Below, one piece after another: positions 1-10,625 of a stretch of 64,000 nt of DNA. Position 1 is the stretch's first letter. The number at the start of each line of letters is the position of its first letter. The translations under genes and the position numbers were made by a program. Origin of the DNA: Charina bottae (Eukaryota; Chordata; Lepidosauria; Squamata; Charinaidae); assembly GCA_023362775.1 (NCBI GenBank), contig JALMGJ010000012.1, positions 26,257,001-26,321,000 on the forward strand, in the 5' to 3' direction. The notes beneath the pieces were generated by a model. The model was not told the origin of the DNA. It saw nothing but the letters and a program-made list of their open reading frames with translations, and did not search any database.

Positions 1-2620
1 AGTTGTTCAGAACAGACCTGCTAATGTAGAGGGTTTCTCCTCTTAGAAGGCTTTTCTCACATCAGAAGCTGCTTGGTGATGGGAGCAGCAGTCCAGCCTG
101 TGAGTAGATCATTGCCAGTCTTCCCCAGGGCCTGCCATAGACATCAAACCTGTGGGTGGTTAATAGTTTATAATTGTTCTTGGCTACTTGGAAAACTTCG
201 GCCAAGACTGCTGTTGTATATATCCTCTTCTAAGAAGGATTTGTTGGAGGACTTCTGAACAGGCATGTACAAACATGTCTTTTTGCAGCAATGTTGCCAC
301 CTCAACAGTCCTCCCAGAGATAATAAATAATGGAAGAGAATCTGATTGGGATATGCAAGTAGCATGTTTAAAAGATAAAATTAACAGGACTATTATAGAT
401 TATTGTTAATAAGCGTGCAAGATTTTTTTTAGTACATTCCAGAGTTTCAAATGCCCTTCAGGTTTAAGACGTAAATGAACACTTTGAACGCTAGCTCATA
501 AAGGTATTGTGGCGTATGTATGGCCATTGATGGATATGTTGCTTTGCTAGGACTACTGAATCTGGGATGCAATAATACAGATACAGACAAGAATAGCTTT
601 TTGTTGCCTTCTAATGGCCAGCTGACTTTTTGTATCCCAGATGTGTGAGCCATTGATTGGCGGCTCAAAAGACAGCATGTTTCTCCCATGTGGAACTTGG
701 TCTAAATCAGTATTTTTCAAATGCTGGCTGGGGAATTCTGGGAGTTGAAGTCCACACATCTTAAGTTTGAAAAACACTGGTCTTAACAAAATGGAAATGG
801 GGCTGCAGGGACATTATTGAAGCTTTGCTATAACATTTGAACAGAACTGCTATACTGTGGATAACTCAAAATAGCTATAAAAGCTGCAGCCACCTACGGT
901 GACTAATGTGAAGAACCTAAGGAAGGGATCCAGTTTTCAAATACAATTTTCTTACTGGGAGTCTAAAAAAAAATCCTGCTTTACATTCTCTTATAAAAAT
1001 TGAATGTGTCTTTAACCATTGTATGGTGATAAGTAGAAATTCCAGAGATGGGAACATTCTGTTGCACTTCTGTGTTGAGTGAAGCTGCCTCTGGATTTCC
1101 TTGTGCAATTCGTAAAGATGGGGTAATCCTCAGAGCAGGGAAGCAAGCCTAAAAAGAAAATGGAATATCGCACTTGAGGAATATGTACAGTGATGTCCTT
1201 ATGGTGCCACCTTTTAAAAATGTAATTCATATAAATATACCAGAATCTTAAGAATTGGGAGGGGTGGTAAATGCCGTCAATTCTACCTCCATATAAGAAT
1301 CCATGAGAAAAGGCTGTCCAGCCTCTGAATGCATCCAGCAAAAAGGGAGGCACTGTTAAATTTCTTTAACGCTCAAAATCTGCGTTCCTGTCACTTAATC
1401 CTTGATCTATGTGTCCTGCACACTGGGATGACAGAACAGGCGTTTGCTTTCTGTGCAACATCTTTTCAGGATTGCAAGAGTGGAAAAATAACCCCCTTGA
1501 ACCATCTCACAAATTTTTTCTTATTGATGGTCCTCGCTGTTCTCTTAACCTGTTCCGGTTTTTCTCAATCCATCTTAAAATACGATGCCCAGAATTGGAC
1601 ATGGCATTTGAGGTGGTTTGATCAATGTAGTGTGGACAACACAGCTTCAAATTTGTGTTACAAGTATGACAGGGTGGAGAGAACTGGGCAACTCTCAGAC
1701 GCATGCAGGATCAGTTTGGATTGCAGGAAATGATGGGATATATGCTGGCTTAAAGGGGAAAAACTGAGGCTTCAAAATAAACAGACAAGAATGCAGCTTG
1801 TTAGGGCTAACAGTGTTTACTGGTAGCATAAGGCAATAATGCAGATACAGTTCATTATCACAAAAATGAAAAAGATGAATATACAAGATACATCATTGTA
1901 AAAGGAAAAACAAAACAAACTTATAAGCAGAGTTCCATGTATTGATCCCAGGGCCAGAGTTCCTGCCGTGGCCTATGCCCAAAGCCAGGCATAGCTCACT
2001 CTGCCCAGTCCACGGGAAGTGAACACGTGAAGAACTACATGGCTAAAAGACACTAGAAATCAAGAAGCATAGAACACCATTTTGCATGGTTGTATATTCA
2101 GTTCTTCTAGCTTTCTGATTGGCTGGATGTTAGCTGTTACACACACTAGGCCTCAAAGCACACAGCATTGGGTGGCAGTGCTGCATCTACGCACTGAGTT
2201 CCCCCTCTCCTTGCTCAGGGGGCCTGGGCAAGGCTTCCCACAGAAGGAAATCAGGATTTGCTCTCATGGGAAGATTTCCATTGCTAGTCATAACATGGTA
2301 CCTTCTCGCTCCCTATCTCATGAGGATGTAAACAAAGCCAAGGCTTCTCTGTTATCCAGCCACCTGGCATTCACGTCATCATGAGAACGCTGTGCTTTGT
2401 ACAGGAATAATTTGCCAAGGCAACACAAGAACTCTTAACAGGAAACTCGTGTTATGGTCTTTCTGAATGGATTGAACCAAGGTAGTGCTTCAGAATGCCC
2501 TGGTCATACGTTTGTACATCCTAGGATCTATACGAGATTGAGAGAAAAAAAGGAGATTCTGAATATTTCCCCCCCTAGTTCTTTCCCTGAATAGAGCAAC
2601 ACGTTTTACTGGCTGTAAGT
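1..2620. other. Upstream intergenic sequence
   Basis: No exon with convincing splice sites and protein similarity is visible. Short open frames are not protein-like. Apart from a small hAT-type MITE (708-779) I recognise no repeat. RPL17, the upstream neighbour of C18orf32 in human, is not seen, so it is either left of the window or not adjacent in this species. Confidence 0.5.
708..779 (-). mobile_element. hAT-type MITE, family 1, shortened copy
   Basis: The ends read CAGTATTTTTC and GAAAAACACTG, with the family core GGGAATTCTGGGAGTTGAAG between. One arm of the usual palindrome is missing. The flanks GTCTAAAT (700-707) and GTCTTAAC (780-787) look like a decayed 8-bp target duplication, which points to an old hAT insertion. 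Confidence 0.65.
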
Positions 2621-3016
2621 ACAGGTAGTCCTCGCTTAATGACCACAATTGGGACCAGAATTTCAGTTGCTAAGCGAAGTGGTAATTAAGTGAATCGAAC
2701 CTGATTTTACAACCATTTTTGTGGTGGTGGTGGTGAGGCGAATCACCGCAGGCGTTAAGCGAACCACAGTCATTAAGCGAATCACGCGGTTCCCCGTTGA
2801 TTTCGCTTTCCAGAAGCCGGCTGGGAAGGTCGAAAATGGCAATCACGTGACCACGTGATGCTGCGACGGTCATAAATGTGAACTGGTTGTCAAGCGCCCA
2901 AATTGTGATCCTGATGCTGCGATGGTTGTAAGTATGAGGACCAGTCGTAAATTGGTTTTTCCAGCACCGTAAGTCCAAACTGTCAGTAAATGAATGGTTG
3001 TTAGGTGAGTACCTGT
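2621..3016. repeat. Palindromic interspersed repeat with ACAGGT/ACCTGT ends
   Basis: It begins ACAGGTAGTCCTCGCTTAAT and ends GTTAGGTGAGTACCTGT, so the ends are imperfect inverted repeats. The interior repeats variants of TTAAGCGAATCAC and GGTCATAAATGTGA. I recognise this as a common squamate interspersed repeat, probably a non-autonomous DNA transposon. The superfamily cannot be settled because no clear target duplication is seen. A related partial copy lies at 29904-30113. Confidence 0.7.
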
Positions 3017-3357
3017 GGGAAGAACTACAAAATAAAATCGCATCTGTTAAGCTTCGTCTGCAGCTATTCTAAATTCCAAGCCGCCTCTGCCATTATTCTA
3101 GGCTCCAAACAGCAGGAAGAAACCAAGAGCTATATTCGTCATTTTCCTCTTAAGCGCATGAGTTTTTTGCTCAGGACAACCACGTTTACAGGCTGAAAAC
3201 CACTGATTTCCCTCTTTCATCAGCAGCATGGCACGCATGATTTTTTTTCGGGTTTTTAAAGAGAAGCCCTCCGTTGCACAAAAATCCTGAGACACCCCAG
3301 ATAGGAGGCGGTATTAGCAGGGGACAGGTAAGGAAAATACGTGGGCTACAGCCCGAG

Positions 3358-3450
3358 GAAGGAGGCCATGGCAGACCACTTCTGAAAAACCTTGCCAAGA
3401 AAACTGCAGGGACTAGTCCACGCAGTCGCCAAGAGTCAAAAAGCTGACAT
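3358..3450 (+). mobile_element. 3' fragment of a tRNA-type SINE
   Basis: The sequence GAAAAACCTTGCCAAGAAAACTGCAGGGACT followed by a CAGTCGCCAAGAGTC-like tail matches the 3' half of the complete SINE at 13586-13817. The 5' half is absent. Confidence 0.6.
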
Positions 3451-3499
3451 ACAAAAAAGTCCCCTAATTGTTACTGGCTGCAAAGCCAATCGCTCTGAG

Positions 3500-3690
3500 C
3501 TGACGTACGGACCAGAAGTCCCTCTGCCTCTCGTGTCATGGCGCCCGCCGCAGGAGGAAAAGCGTCAGGGCGTCCTCTTTCCCTTACGTCACGTGCCGCC
3601 TCCTCACCCATTGGTAGAGCTTCTTTTCCGACCTTCCCGGAAGTGAAGCTGCTTTCCTCTCCCCGCGGGAGACGTTGGAGATTTGCACAG
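3500..3690 (+). promoter_or_regulatory. C18orf32: CpG-rich promoter and untranslated exon 1 of C18orf32
   Basis: A GC- and CpG-rich block contains a CRE-like TTACGTCA (3584-3591) overlapping an E-box CACGTG (3590-3595), an inverted CCAAT box ATTGG (3610-3614) and an ETS site CCGGAAGTG (3637-3645). There is no TATA box. A pyrimidine-rich stretch at about 3650-3664 could hold the start site. Exon 1 ends at 3690 with a strong donor, ACAG followed by GTAAGT. The nearest downstream coding acceptor is at 6289, so this is inferred to be the non-coding first exon of C18orf32. The exact start cannot be fixed from sequence alone. Confidence 0.7.
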
Positions 3691-4051
3691 GTAAGTGAGG
3701 CGCGAGGCGGTGGGGCTCCCGCGGGGCAGGTGCGGGGTCCGAGCCGCCGTTCCTTCTTTCTAGCGCCTTCTGGCTAATTCCTCTCTCTCCGAGGGCAACA
3801 CGAAGCCCCAAAAACTCATCTGCGTATTTTTTTGAAAGTGTCACTTTAAATCTATGGGGGAGGGGCAGGCTTTCCTTTAAGACAGAGGTTGCCTTCAACC
3901 ACTGGAAGGACCCCAATTAGAAAGCTCATCCCTGCTGGTATTATATGGCTTTTCAATTAACAATCCATTAATAATTCGTGTCCATTAATAATTAATTAAC
4001 TATGTCATTAGTTCATTAATAATGATTATAAGCTAGTAGAGAAAAAAAGCC

Positions 4052-4121
4052 CATGCTGGCTGGGGAATTCTGGAGAGTTGAAGTCCACCCATCTTAAAGT
4101 TGCCAAGGTTGAAAAACACTG
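4052..4121 (-). mobile_element. hAT-type MITE, family 1, half copy
   Basis: Only the right half of the palindrome is present: CATGCTGGCTGGGGAATTC, then GTTGAAGTCCA, ending GCCAAGGTTGAAAAACACTG. No target duplication is visible because the left end is missing. Confidence 0.65.
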
Positions 4122-4256
4122 ATGACTTTTTTTCCCTGGATGTTGGTGGGAAGCTAATGGTGAAAATATAGGCATGCCCATTGAGTTTTATTGGCAGCAG
4201 TATGGAACTATTTTCCTATTATCTTCTTCCAGGATGTTTTTTCTACTTCCTAGTTT

Positions 4257-4345
4257 AGCCTACAGCCCTGGGGGTTTCCTGGTGCTCTCCCATCTAAAGA
4301 CTAAGCAGGCCAGATTCTGCTTAGCTTTTTTGAAATCTGGCAAGG
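4257..4345 (-). pseudogene. 5S rRNA-derived pseudogene or SINE head
   Basis: Read on the minus strand, the segment follows vertebrate 5S rRNA over most of its length. The plus strand shows AGCCTACAG, then CTCTCCCATCTAAAGACTAAGCA, then the 5S landmark CTGCTTAGCTT. It has many substitutions and cannot be a functional 5S gene. It could be an isolated 5S retrocopy or the head of a 5S-type SINE. Confidence 0.6.
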
Positions 4346-4424
4346 GTAGAGAAGAGTTGTCACTTACTGTGATGCTCGTATGTGTTTGATTTATTTCATG
4401 ATTCTCTCCTCCAATTTTTCCCCA

Positions 4425-4560
4425 GAACAAGAACCCTGTGAGGTAAGCTGAGCTGAGAGAGAGAGTGACAGCCTAGCATGACAAATGATCTATGGGTGGA
4501 CTTGAACCTGGGTCTCCCAGGGGCCTTTCCAACACCTTAGCCACTCTTCCACACCAGCAA
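4425..4560 (-). mobile_element. tRNA-type SINE fragment, minus strand
   Basis: The plus strand reads AACCCTGTGAGGTAAGCTGAGCTGAGAGAGAG, then GACTTGAACCTGGGTCTCCC and CACCTTAGCCACT. This is the reverse complement of the SINE family seen more completely at 42400-42607. It is diverged. Confidence 0.5.
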
Positions 4561-5454
4561 TGCAGTAATAAAATACAACATAAATAAATGTGTTGATATT
4601 TGTTTAACCTAGGAGTTATTATAAGACACTGGAAGGGCCTTTCTATATTTGATTTGTAGCAATGGATTGGCGATGCGCAGTGATTGTCAGCTTTTGAATT
4701 ATTCCTTTTTGAGGGCTTCTTTGCAATTGAGTCAAGGGTTTTATTTATGATAAACATTTCCAGACCCATTTTCTTTTCTTTATATACAGTTGTGCATGTG
4801 CTGTACATTTTTCCTCTTCTTTAGTATGATATAATAAAATAATATTTTAAAATCCAGAGATTACCCATGGAGTAAGCATGCGTCTAACTGATTATCTCAG
4901 GTTTGGTATAGTTAACTAATTAAAACTGCAGTTCTCTTTTCATGTAGCTGGTATGTGGCTCAGCTGTAGATAAACCACCTAGCAAACATGAATATGAGCA
5001 AGCTGTAATTAACTAAATGCATTGTCTCAGTGCAGCAAAGGTCATTGTTGTTTTCAGCAAAATGCAAGTAAAACTAGTGTTGTGACACTCTGCAACAGTG
5101 TCTTAGCTGTTAAAAACTAAATATAATTGCATTTAAATATATGAAAAGCAAAACTTTTGAACTATTTACGATCTAGAACCCCAAAATGGAAGAAGAAACT
5201 ATTCATTATCATTTAGAACAAGAACAGCAGTTGTTTTCCTTGGGGAGAAGTTACAGTTAGAGAGAAGGGCCTGTTTTTAAAAAGCCAGGTCACTAATATC
5301 CCTTTACAAAGCATTGATTGGCAGGTTAGCAACTTCATAGAATAAACGTTTTAACTAATCTAAAATAGGTCATGGGTTGCCAGAATCCAACTCTGTAATC
5401 CCTACTCCAGAGTTAACCATTTTATGCCATACCAATATGCAGCCAATGGCCCTG

Positions 5455-5590
5455 TGTGTGCGTGAAGTCAAGATGGCAGCCATGACCACACAATTGAAGC
5501 CCCGCCCCTTTTTACATGAATTACATAAAACACACGTTAAAAAATCACCCGGTCCCGTCCCCAAAGATGCCCCTGTAATGGCCTGAAAAC
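5455..5590. repeat. Possible old interspersed repeat
   Basis: A GC-rich island in AT-rich sequence contains CAAGATGGCAGCCATGACC and AAGCCCCGCCCCTTTTT. The phrase resembles repeats I have seen in squamate sequence. Neither ends nor a target duplication can be defined. Confidence 0.3.
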
Positions 5591-6084
5591 ATAGTAAATA
5601 GAGTTCAGGATATTTGTGTTGAGATGTAGATGCTATAGTTTCTGCATTTGCAAATGAAGTTGACTTTATTTTTTTTTTAATAACTATGTCCCATCCACTC
5701 TTTCTTATACAATTGAGATAAGCTGAATTCAAGCCAGTGGAGCTCTTGGATAAAAATATATTACGAAGTGTTCTGTATTTCTAATTATATTATGCAATGA
5801 AAATATGACTTCTGTTTGGGATTAGATTTCTCTCACCAAATTATGAGAATATATTTATGGGTTTACCCATATTCACTAGTCTGTTCACTTTTAATGAACA
5901 CTAATGCACCCCATTATGTTCTGCTACTTTGTTGTTGTTGTTCTGTAATATCTGATAACAATTGTCAGAACAAGAGAATGTGGTATTTAAAAGGTTTGCT
6001 GGGTCACCCCAGCTTATGCTGATCCCGTGATGGGAATGCATGCTGAATTGCTTTCCCCAGTCTGATGCAGCCCAAATGGGTAGG

Positions 6085-6175
6085 ACCAACTTCCAGGATC
6101 CCCCAGCCAGCATGGCTGCCACCTAGGGGGGTTATGGGAATTGAAGTTCAACCTATGTATAATGCTTCAGGTTGG
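6085..6175. repeat. Possible degenerate MITE
   Basis: Contains CCCCCAGCCAGCATGGCTGCC and GGGAATTGAAGTTCAACC, a decayed version of the family-1 MITE core with the arm order preserved. Terminal repeats are no longer recognisable. Confidence 0.35.
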
Positions 6176-6318
6176 AGAAGGCTGTCATACATACGGAGTT
6201 GGAAAGTGCCCCCCCCCCCCCGAATTGGAGAGGATAAACCTAGTCTACAGAATGGTTTCAACTTATGGTGTTGTATTTACTCCTCCAGCACATTTTTAAA
6301 GCCACACTCAGAAGAACC

Positions 6319-6537
6319 ATGGTGTGTATTCCCTGCATCGTCATTCCAGTGCTGCTGTGGGTCTACAAAAGGTTCCTTGAGCCATATCTCTATCCCTTCA
6401 TCTCTCCTCTCATTAAACGCATTTGGCCCAAGAAAGCAGTGCAGGAAACGCCGAAGCAAGACCAATGGAACAGCTCTGGAAACGGGTGTGATTCTTTTAA
6501 GCAGGATTCTTCCAACGATCAGCCAGAACTTTATAAA
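6319..6537 (+). CDS. C18orf32: C18orf32 coding exon 2 (residues 1-73)
   Basis: The full exon runs 6289-6537, with a 30-base 5' untranslated lead after acceptor TCCTCCAG. The donor is AAA followed by GTAAGC in phase 0. It encodes the conserved hydrophobic N-terminus and most of the variable middle. Reading past the donor stays open for 13 codons but loses all similarity, so the splice is preferred. Confidence 0.93.
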
Positions 6538-8270
6538 GTAAGCATTGCCCAGGCAAAACGTGTGTGTGTGTTTTGAGGAACCCTGTTTGAAATAGATATG
6601 TGATTCATGTGGCTTTGCTGGTTACAAACAAGTCTTGCTTATGTAATGCTCTCATTCTGACACACCAGCTTCTCTGTTTTCCATCCTCCTGTACTAGCCG
6701 TGCATCCCCTGGAGTAAAATACTATGTCCTGGAATAGTCATGGGAAGAAAAGGCAGCTATTCATTTTGAATTTTACTCTGGGATGATTTTTAAGCTTGAA
6801 GGCCTTGGCAGCAGTCTCACTCGCTACCCTGCGGTCTTTGCTCTGATGTTCCCATCTTGTGTATATTTACCTACAAGCATTCCCCTTGGAAAAAGGGGTG
6901 CGATGGCTCAGCGGTTAAGACGCCAGGGGGAACCTTTACCTTTACCTATTCCCCTTGGAACAGAATGAAGATTGCCTCTAAGTCAAGGCAGCAAAAATGC
7001 TGCAGAGGATTGGGAAAAGCTTGGCTTTGTAGTGGATGTGCTTGCAGCTCTGCACACACTTGCATGCACAACCGTCCTGTTTAAAATGCTTGTGTGAAAG
7101 CAAATATCGCTTTAGGGTGAGGTTTAGCAACATGGGGCCTGGAGGTGCCAGGATGTCTGGCTGCGCCTAAACAGTGCTCGCAGTCTCCAAAATACTACTA
7201 TTAATAATTAATAATAACCAGTATTAATAACAATTAATTATTAAATAATATTAATAATTAATAGTCCGTGGAGTGGGCTGGGCCACTGTTAAATTTTCTT
7301 TATTATCAAAAACCAGCTGAGCCGCAATTTTGTGCCATTTTGTAAAGGGGTTGGGTTTTAGCGTTTGAAGGGGCAAAATGAGAACCATAAGCTTTGCTGA
7401 AGTTGAAGGCACTCAGTGTACTCTGCCCCATCACCCCCAGCTCATTTTTCCTTTGGGGAGCTTAAAAAATAGATTCTTTAAGACGGCCAGCCCCCCACCT
7501 CCCATAAGCTGAAAAATTGTCCCTATCTGCTCAGGTGACATCACTAGGCATGCCTTGTGTGGTCCATAAAGACCCCCCCCAAATGTCGCCTCTGTCTAAA
7601 AGGACGTTACCTTCTCTGGTTTTAATATATTTCCATTGATGGGCATGTGTGGCCGCAGGTAAAGTGGCTTAAAGGTATTAAAAAAGCATTATGTGATAAG
7701 AAAGTTATACTTTAATGCAGAGCTTTCCAAACTCTGTGTCGGGACACATTAGTGTGTCGGCTGCAGTGTCTGGGTGTGTCGCGGCTGCTGCTGCCTCCTG
7801 GCTTCCGCGCAGGTCCTAGTGCCTGCCTTGTGCCTTGCTGCCTCCATACCAGCTGTGATTCCACGCATGTCCTAGTGCCTGCCTTGTGCCCTGCTGTAAG
7901 AGTGTGTCGCGAAATGATGCCCTGCTGTAAGAGTGTGTCGCGAAATGATGCATGTCTAAAAAGTGTGTCACCAACATGAAAAGTTTGGAAAGCTCTGCTT
8001 TAATGAATGATGAATCCACCCATCTCCCTCCCAAGGCTGTCTTACACATGATCTGAAAGGGACTTGATCCTTCTAGGACCAAGCAAAACATCTTAGGGCC
8101 AACTAGTCACCATTCTGGTTTTTCTCATTCAAAGCTCTGACGGAATGAATGTGCATTTAAAAATCTCTTTTTTCCCCTCCCTCCCTGTCTTTCAGACCAA
8201 AAGCAATGGCATTGCAAATGGATTTTCTGGAAGTGGGCCCAAAGAAGACTCTGACAAAAAGACAGATTAG
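6319..8270 (+). CDS. C18orf32: UPF0729 protein C18orf32 homologue, complete coding region (two exons)
   Basis: Join 6319-6537 and 8196-8270, 97 residues. The start sits in a good context (ACC ATG G) 30 bases after the acceptor. Exon 2 gives 73 codons and ends in phase 0 at AAA followed by GTAAGC. Exon 3 follows a TTTCAG acceptor, gives 24 codons and stops at TAG. The N-terminus, [14 protein letters not shown] then YKRFLEPY and RIWPKKA, is nearly identical to human C18orf32 (76 residues), and the C-terminus ends in an acidic/lysine tail (DSDKKTD) like the human DKKKD. The first ~30 residues are hydrophobic and interrupted by prolines, suggesting a monotopic or hairpin membrane anchor. Human studies place the protein at ER and lipid-droplet membranes and link it to NF-kB activation and GPI-anchor synthesis. 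Its mechanism is not settled. Residues ~45-75 are longer than in human and rich in N, S, Q and D. Confidence 0.93.
6891..6947 (+). mobile_element. Sauria-type SINE with internal deletion
   Basis: The SINE head GGGGTGCGATGGCTCAGCGG is joined directly to the 3' tail GGGGGAACCTTTACCTTTACC, so about 270 bases of the body are missing. A target duplication ATTCCCCTTGGAA flanks both sides (left from 6879, right from 6948), showing that the short form inserted as such or was deleted cleanly between its own ends. Confidence 0.85.
7192..7262. repeat. AT-rich simple sequence (TTAATAA-type)
   Basis: A run of ATTAATAATTAATAATAACC-like units with no coding or element signature. Confidence 0.7.
7718..7997. 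mobile_element. hAT-type MITE, family 2 (subfamily b)
   Basis: The ends CAGAGCTTTCCAAACT and AGTTTGGAAAGCTCTG are inverted repeats. An exact 8-bp target duplication CTTTAATG flanks it (7710-7717, 7998-8005). Eight-base duplications with CAGRG ends are diagnostic of hAT transposons. The body is rich in GTGTGTCG and holds two tandem copies of a ~31-bp unit ending CGCGAAATGATG. No transposase is encoded. Confidence 0.9.
8196..8270 (+). CDS. C18orf32: C18orf32 coding exon 3 (residues 74-97 and stop)
   Basis: The acceptor is a long pyrimidine tract ending TTTCAG at 8195. The exon encodes [12 protein letters not shown] then [11 protein letters not shown] and stops with TAG at 8268-8270. The pattern NG-x-GPxExxDKKxD aligns with the human C-terminus, which confirms the exon and its phase. 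Confidence 0.92.
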   Translation, partial: TKSNGIANGFSGSGPKEDSDKKTD

Positions 8271-9450
8271 TTATGCTTCTGCTGTGGGGTCAAGGCTGTT
8301 ATAAGAAACGAACTGATGGTGTTGTTCCCACTTGGATATTTTACTGATTGCACATTTATCTGAATGGAAATTTGGAGTATGTATAGACAACCATCCACTC
8401 ACTCAAGGGAGACTTGGAATAATTCTAGCTCTGTCACTGAAAAAAGTTTTAATATATTGTCTTGCTGTTGTTGAAATTCTGGGTGGCTGGAACCTTTTCC
8501 AGTGCAGTGCAACTGAAGACTGTTAGCCATTTTAGTCTCCATATTTTATTAAAACCGTAAATGTCAAGCTTGCCACTTGTTTCAAAAACTTTCCTGAAAC
8601 TCTGTGTACCTGACTACTCATAGGTTTACGTCTTTTAAAAACTAAAGACCTTACACACTGTAGCAGTACTGTAAATATTCGAACACTAATAATAAATCTA
8701 ATGGTAGTTACTAATTTGCTGTTTCTAAATTCGCTTCTGCGGAGCTGTCCTAACTGATTGTTTGCTGGGTCTTCACAGGGGTACAGAACAAACTTTTTAA
8801 AAGCAGCTTTTACTCGTTGAGGAGACAATTCCAATACAATACAACAAAGGGAAAATGCCCTTTTTTGATATTTTTGAGCTTCTAAAGGTTGAAAAAAGCT
8901 AAAGCCAATAAACAAACACAACTCTTTATGCAAATTCCTGTATTTTGGTAAATAATAACCACCTGCCTAACATTTAGAATAACTCCCAAATCTGTAATAC
9001 CAAATAAACCTTACTGTTTATTGTTGTATTACTTTCTCTGCAATGTAAATTTTCAAGTTGGTGCATTCTAAGATCCAGGTATGTTTTCCACACAGTAACA
9101 GGGAAGTTGCATCTCCCATGTGAACTAAAGATTACACCTTAGAACACTGTTTCTCAACCTTGGCAACTTAAGATAGCTGGACTTCAACTCCCAGAATTCC
9201 CCAGCCAGCCATGCTGGCTGGGGAATTCTGGGAGTTGAAGTCCACACATCTTAAAGTGGCCAAGGTTGAGAAACACTGCCTTAGAATATGCCCAAGAATC
9301 ATTTTCAATTCAAGGCATTTTTCTGGAGAATGGGTGGGTGATGTGGAAAAAGTTTATTATTTACTTGAGAGTTCTGTTTTAGTGAATCAGGAGACTCCAA
9401 CCCTTTGCCTAGGAAAAATGCAAATTTAACTGATTTAGAATTTGAATAAA
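8271..9450 (+). other. C18orf32: C18orf32 3' untranslated region and candidate poly(A) signals
   Basis: AATAAA hexamers occur at 8691-8696, 8907-8912, 9003-9008 and 9445-9450. The signals before 9144 precede the MITE at 9145-9278 and are the more likely set. Which one is used cannot be read from the sequence. Confidence 0.55.
9145..9278. mobile_element. hAT-type MITE, family 1, near-complete palindrome
   Basis: The two arms, CTGTTTCTCAACCTTGGC and GCCAAGGTTGAGAAACACTG, enclose a back-to-back AGAATTCCCCAGCCAGC palindrome. An exact 8-bp target duplication CCTTAGAA flanks it (9137-9144, 9279-9286). This copy best shows the full family structure. Confidence 0.92.
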
Positions 9451-10035
9451 GTGTGAAAGCAATATACATATTACGTGCTGAGTCAGCAATGATTTCCCCC
9501 CTTCCTTCAGACACCAAAATTAGACATTGATTTTAGGTTACGCCCCCACCCCCCAAAATTAAGAGGAGACAATTGGGTTGAATTTAAACAACAACTCTTC
9601 CTGCAGTTGTACTGTTCTTTTTTTTCTTTCAGGCTTGTTGTCCATCTTGTATTATTGTGCCAATAATGGTATAAGAGCACAAATCTCCTATTTGTGCATG
9701 CAATGGATATTGTTCTTATTTATTAAATGTATATGCCTCCTAACACCCAATGACTCTGGGCACTATATTGAATAGTGCCATGCAAAATAACTAGGTTAGC
9801 TGCAGATGTAACACAGGCATTTCTGGAACTGGAAAAGTGGACCAGGCAGAGGTGGGGGTGAGTTAAGAAATGGCAAATTTGTACAGCGTATGGCTTTTCG
9901 GTCTCCCCACTGAAAGATGTTGTAAAATAGGTAAAGCAGCTTCTCTCCTGAAGTAAGAGAATAGAGAAACATTTACTAGCTCCAGTAGAGCAGCTTCATA
10001 TTCTGAAAACAGGACCTTCTTTCCACTCTCACAAA

Positions 10036-10335
10036 CAGGGCTTTCCAAAGTGCCGCCGCTGGTGACACGCCAGCGGCGGTGCGGGGGCACGCGCGCGCGG
10101 TGACACAGTGAGTTGTGCGGCGGCACGCGCACGGTGGCGCGGGGCAGCGTGCGGCGGTGCACACGCGCACGGTGGCGGTGCAGGGGGGCGTGCGGCGGCG
10201 TGAATGGTGGCGGCGGCAGCAGCTGCTGCTGCAACCGTGCACGCGCGCGCGGCCGCTTCCGGGTGGTGTGGTGACACACCACGTTGTGTGTGGCGACAGA
10301 CTTTTGTGTCGCGACACACAGTTTGGAAAGCTCTG
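10036..10335. mobile_element. hAT-type MITE, family 2 (subfamily a), GC-rich copy
   Basis: The ends CAGGGCTTTCCAAAG and CAGTTTGGAAAGCTCTG are inverted repeats, flanked by an exact 8-bp duplication CTCACAAA (10028-10035, 10336-10343). The interior is extremely GC- and CpG-rich (GGCGGTGCGGGGGCACGCGC and similar). Long open frames here are a by-product of base composition. Confidence 0.92.
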
Positions 10336-10486
10336 CTCACAAATATTCCTTCCTTGAGATTGCTGAATTACACTCGGAATAATCTGGAAGTAACAGGCAA
10401 CAGGCCTTTGAAACTGGCACAAATATGACGCTGTTTCTAAAAGGAATATGATTCTCAGCTTTTTCTAATGCATGCAGTCACAACGG

Positions 10487-10625
10487 TGTTGTTATTTTAT
10501 CCTACCTTTTTAATATATATAACTCAAGGTGGCGAACATACCTAATTCTTCTGCCTCCTATTTTCTCCACAACAACAGTCCTGTGAGGTGGGTTGGGCTG
10601 AGAGAGAGAGACTGGCCCAAAGTGT
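10487..10625 (-). mobile_element. tRNA-type SINE 3' part, minus strand
   Basis: The plus strand reads TTATTTTATCCTACCTTTTT, AACTCAAGGTGGCGAACATA and GTCCTGTGAGGTGGGTTGGGCTGAGAGAGAG. This is the reversed tail and middle of a squamate SINE; the tRNA head is missing. Confidence 0.6.

Larger units (their letters stand above)
3691..6288 (+). other. C18orf32: C18orf32 intron 1
   Basis: This intron runs between the donor GTAAGT at 3691 and the acceptor CTCCTCCAG ending at 6288. It carries a MITE fragment (4052-4121), a 5S rRNA-derived piece (4257-4345), a SINE fragment (4425-4560) and two weak repeat candidates (5455-5590, 6085-6175). The rest, including the AT-rich stretch 4560-5450, shows nothing I can name. 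Confidence 0.6.

Noticed and set aside
1740..2060. Possible old LTR (AATAAA-containing segment followed by GATCCCAGGGCCAGAG)
   Set aside because: No paired terminal repeat, TG...CA ends or primer-binding site could be located.
1..3500. Search for RPL17 exons and SNORD58
   Set aside because: No matching coding segments or box C/D snoRNA sequence could be found.
9863..10422. Long overlapping frames rich in Ala, Arg, Pro and His
   Set aside because: They lie in the GC-rich MITE; few stops are expected from base composition alone.
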